NCBI RefSeq assembly: GCF_029338175.1
Contig: NZ_CP119862.1
Location: forward strand, 1,674,001-1,738,000
Length of the DNA stretch: 64,000 bases
DNA from: Citrobacter enshiensis
Lineage (GTDB): Bacteria; Pseudomonadota; Gammaproteobacteria; Enterobacterales; Enterobacteriaceae
Reading direction: 5' to 3'
The position numbers and the translations under genes were made by a program. Positions 61,009-64,000 of this stretch are shown one piece after another. The notes below the pieces were generated by a model that saw only the letters and a program-made list of their open reading frames with translations, was not told where the DNA came from and did no database searches. The stretch's first letter is position 1; every line of letters starts with the position of its first letter.

Positions 61009-64000
61009 CTATGCCGATACGGTTTTGCTGTTTTTACGTGAAAAACGCAGCCGCAGACGGTCAAAAAAGAGATACACCACCGGGGTGGTATAGAGTGTCA
61101 GGAGCTGGCTCATGACCAGCCCTCCCACAATCGTAATCCCCAGCGGCTGGCGTAACTCTGAGCCGTCTCCACTTGATAGCACCAGCGGCAGTGCGCCAAA
61201 TAACGCCGCCAGCGTGGTCATCATGATGGGGCGAAAACGCAGTAAACAGGCCTGAAATATCGCCTGTTCCGGCGTCAGATTGCCGTTTCTTTGCGCTTCC
61301 AGCGCAAAATCGACCATCATGATGGCGTTTTTCTTCACAATGCCAATTAATAGCATGATCCCTATCAGGGCGATTAGGCTGAACGGGGCATCAAAAAGCT
61401 CCAGCGCCAGTAGCGCACCTACGCCAGCGGAGGGGAGCGTTGAGAGAATGGTCAGCGGGTGAACATAGCTTTCATATAACATCCCCAACACAATATAGAC
61501 CGTGGCGATCGCCGCCAGAATCAGAATCACCTGGGCGTTCATGGTGTCCTGAAACACCTGTGCGGTACCGGCAAAACTGCCGCGAACCGTGGAGGGAACC
61601 CCAAGCTGTGTCATGGCGCGGTTGATTGCGTCAGTGGCTTGTGAGAGCGACGTCCCGGTCGGCAGGTTAAAGGCGATGGTCGAGGCCGCAGATAATCCCT
61701 GATGGTTTACCGACAACGGCGCGTTAGCGGGCTGCCATTTCGCAAAGCTCGAGAGCGGAATGGCTTTCCCGTCATTGTTAATCACGAACATTTTATCCAG
61801 CGCGCTGATGTCCTGGGTATAACGCGGATCCACTTCCATCACCACTTTGTACTGGTTCATCGGCTGATAAATGGTCGAAATCTGCCGCTGACCAAAGGCA
61901 TTGTTCAGTAAACTGTTCGCCGCCTGAACGTCGATACCCAGCCGTGACAGGGTGTCGCGATCGTATATCAGGTCCATCTCCGCGCCGTTGTCCTGCTGGT
62001 CAGAGTTAACATCGGCCAGTTGCGAAAGCGAGGAGAGCGATTTACGAATTTTGGGTTCCCATTCGCGAAGCGCCGCCAGGTCATCTGACAGTAGCGTGTA
62101 CTGATAGCTGGCGTTGGCCTGACGTCCACCGACGCGGATATCCTGCACCGCCATCAGAAACAGATTGGCGCCGGGCTCTTTTGCCAGTTTGACCCGCAGC
62201 CTGTCGATGATCTGCTGAGCGGTTTCGTGGCGCTCATCGCGAGATTTCAGGGTGATAAACATCATGCCGCTGTTGACTCTCGAACCGCCGGTAAAACCGG
62301 TGACGTTATTCACCGCCGGATCGTCACGGATGATTTTCATAAAGTCTTCGAGTTTACCGCGCATCGCCTGGAACGAAATGCTCTGATCGGCCTGAATGCC
62401 GCCCATCAACACCCCAGTATCCTGCTCAGGGAAGAAGGTTTTGGGGATCGAAATATAGAGCCAGATGTTCAGCGCGATGGTGCCAAGCAGGACAACGCCC
62501 ACCAAACGGGTATGTTTTAACACCCATTTCAGTGAGTTGCCGTAACCTTGTTGCAATGCGACCAGCAGGCGTCCAAAACCCCGCTTGCGCGTCTGCTCGC
62601 GCGGCTTGCCGGATTTGAGCATCCAGCCGCACATCATCGGGGTTAAGGTCAGCGAGACGAGCAGTGAAATCCCTATCGCCACCGACAGCGTAACGGCAAA
62701 TTCGCGCAGCAGCCTGCCGGGCAATCCCCCCATCAGCAGCAACGGCAGAAATACCGCCACCAGCGAAAGACTCATCGAGAGCACGGTGAAACCGACTTCC
62801 CGCGTTCCCTGTAGCGCCGCCTGTAAGGGTTTCATTCCCGCTTCAAGGTGGCGGGAGATGTTTTCCAGCACCACGATGGCGTCATCGACGACAAAACCGG
62901 TCGCAATAGTTAACGCCATCAGCGACAGGTTATTCAGGCTAAAGCCGCACAAATACATGGCGGCGAAAGTACCAATCAGCGAAACCGGCACGGCGACGGC
63001 AGGGATCAAGGTTGCACGCCCGGAACGCAGGAATAAAAACACTACCAGCACCACCAGGGCGACGGAAATGATCAGCGTCTGTTCTACCTCTTCCAGCGAG
63101 GCCCGAATTGTCGGAGAACGGTCCTGGGCAATTTGTAGATCGATGGAGGCCGGGATCAGCGTTTGCAGGTCAGGGATCTTTGCCCGAATACTGTCCACCG
63201 TCTGAATGATGTTGGCTTCCGGCAGTTTGCGGATCATCAACAATATCGCCGGTTTCGCGTTGGTCATCCCGGCATTACGCACATCCTGAACCGAGTCGCT
63301 GACCGTGGCGACATCACCCAGCCGTACGGCCGCGCCGTTGTTGTAATGAATGATCAGCGGCTGGTATTCCGCAGCGGTTTTCAGTTCATCATTGGTCTGA
63401 ACCTGCCAGCGACGGCCCTGGTCTTCAAGCGCACCCTGCGGTTTTCGCACATTGGCATCGCTGATGGCGGTACGCACATCGTCCAGCGAAACGCCCTGGT
63501 TAAACAGCGCCTGTGGATTCAGCCCAACGCGCACGGCGGGTAACGAACTGCCGCCGACGTCCACATCGCCCACGCCGTCGATTTGGGCGATGGTCTGGGC
63601 AAGCTGCGTCGAGGCAAAGTCATACAGCTCGCCCTGAGTCCAGGTATCCGATGTCAGCGTCAGGATCATGACCGGCGCATCAGACGGATTGGCCTTCCGG
63701 TAGGTCGGGCGGCTGGGCATTCCGCTGGGGAGCAAACTTTGTGCGGCGTTGATCGCCGCCTGCACGTCACGCGCGGCACCGTTGATATCGCGGTCGAAAT
63801 TAAACTCAAGAATAATGCGCGTGCTGCCCAGTGAGCTACTGGAGGTCATTTCAGTGATGCCGGCAATGCGCCCCAACGCGCGTTCCAGCGGCGTGGCGAC
63901 CGAAGAGGCCATTGTCTCCGGTGAAGCGCCCGGCAACGAGGCGCTTACCATGATTACCGGGAAATCTACCTGCGGCAACGGCGCGACCGGCAACAGCCGG
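61009..64000 (-). CDS. mdtC: MdtC, RND efflux pump subunit (5' end outside the window)
   Basis: Inner-membrane RND transporter that forms the MdtB2-MdtC heterotrimer with MdtA and TolC, exporting bile salts, novobiocin and other compounds. The visible 996 residues lack only about the first 30 of the roughly 1025 in E. coli. The frame is open to the right edge, reading [14 protein letters not shown], so the gene starts beyond the window. Proton-relay TM4 region ([19 protein letters not shown]) has an Asp pair. C-terminus ends [14 protein letters not shown]. Confidence 0.97.
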   Translation of the reverse strand, partial: RLLPVAPLPQVDFPVIMVSASLPGASPETMASSVATPLERALGRIAGITEMTSSSSLGSTRIILEFNFDRDINGAARDVQAAINAAQSLLPSGMPSRPTYRKANPSDAPVMILTLTSDTWTQGELYDFASTQLAQTIAQIDGVGDVDVGGSSLPAVRVGLNPQALFNQGVSLDDVRTAISDANVRKPQGALEDQGRRWQVQTNDELKTAAEYQPLIIHYNNGAAVRLGDVATVSDSVQDVRNAGMTNAKPAILLMIRKLPEANIIQTVDSIRAKIPDLQTLIPASIDLQIAQDRSPTIRASLEEVEQTLIISVALVVLVVFLFLRSGRATLIPAVAVPVSLIGTFAAMYLCGFSLNNLSLMALTIATGFVVDDAIVVLENISRHLEAGMKPLQAALQGTREVGFTVLSMSLSLVAVFLPLLLMGGLPGRLLREFAVTLSVAIGISLLVSLTLTPMMCGWMLKSGKPREQTRKRGFGRLLVALQQGYGNSLKWVLKHTRLVGVVLLGTIALNIWLYISIPKTFFPEQDTGVLMGGIQADQSISFQAMRGKLEDFMKIIRDDPAVNNVTGFTGGSRVNSGMMFITLKSRDERHETAQQIIDRLRVKLAKEPGANLFLMAVQDIRVGGRQANASYQYTLLSDDLAALREWEPKIRKSLSSLSQLADVNSDQQDNGAEMDLIYDRDTLSRLGIDVQAANSLLNNAFGQRQISTIYQPMNQYKVVMEVDPRYTQDISALDKMFVINNDGKAIPLSSFAKWQPANAPLSVNHQGLSAASTIAFNLPTGTSLSQATDAINRAMTQLGVPSTVRGSFAGTAQVFQDTMNAQVILILAAIATVYIVLGMLYESYVHPLTILSTLPSAGVGALLALELFDAPFSLIALIGIMLLIGIVKKNAIMMVDFALEAQRNGNLTPEQAIFQACLLRFRPIMMTTLAALFGALPLVLSSGDGSELRQPLGITIVGGLVMSQLLTLYTTPVVYLFFDRLRLRFSRKNSKTVSA

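Noticed and set aside
1-64000. CRISPR arrays, tRNA or rRNA genes, and complete insertion sequences
   Set aside because: I looked for regularly spaced direct repeats, tRNA-like T-loop sequences and transposase frames and saw none; a tool search could still find a degenerate one.

Overview
The window is enterobacterial chromosome, almost certainly Citrobacter or a very close relative. Its backbone follows the E. coli K-12/Salmonella order around 46-48 min (yohC-pbpG-dld-bglX, osmF-yehYXW, yohO, mlrA, btsSR, yehS, metG, mrp, rcnB, thiMD, yegWVUT, fbaB, yegS, yegQ, baeRS, mdtDC), with proteins very close to the E. coli ones as I remember them. Several blocks between these anchors are absent from E. 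coli K-12. The assignment rests on recalled family sequences, not on a database search. yohC is cut by the left edge and mdtC by the right edge.

Layout. 1-5.9 kb: envelope and periplasmic genes (YohC, PBP7, D-lactate dehydrogenase, BglX). 6.1-10.6 kb: an inserted CRP-site-led operon with a cytoplasmic GH28 polygalacturonase-like enzyme and two MFS permeases. 10.6-14.4 kb: the OsmF-YehYXW betaine-type ABC importer, with the 35-residue gene yohO tucked antisense against the end of yehW. 14.5-22 kb: mlrA, the pyruvate sensor pair btsSR, an ERIC element, yehS, metG and mrp. 22.3-26.7 kb: an orphan rcnB and an AT-rich island of exported proteins with a small YadA-type trimeric autotransporter. 27.4-29.1 kb: TPP riboswitch, thiM and thiD. 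29.1-35.4 kb: yegW/yegVUT, fbaB and yegS.

35.7-49.4 kb is a large catabolic island in the place where K-12 carries the galactitol (gat) genes. Its first half is a DeoR-controlled regulon: APC permease plus GMC oxidoreductase, and SIS isomerase/deglycase plus ROK kinase. Both transcription units carry the same three-armed operator (TCGTGCA-N6-TGCACGA-N2-TCGTGCA), placed over the promoter spacer. Its second half is a sulfated-sugar system: a divergent anaerobic sulfatase maturase, a PTS EIICB, a sulfatase without a signal peptide, an aldose-1-epimerase-like protein, an RpiR regulator and two DUF202 membrane proteins. The architecture implies PTS import followed by desulfation inside the cell.

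49.5-51.1 kb is a phage scar: the C-terminal remnant of a tail-fibre assembly gene and a hexapeptide acyltransferase lie beside the sRNA gene cyaR, whose terminator is the P2-type attachment core. 51.2-64 kb: yegQ (trhP), then a four-gene operon of unknown function (DUF4034, DUF1266, PcfJ-like, secreted TPR) lying directly downstream of baeR and so probably reached by mdtABCD-baeSR transcription, followed by baeR, baeS, mdtD and mdtC.
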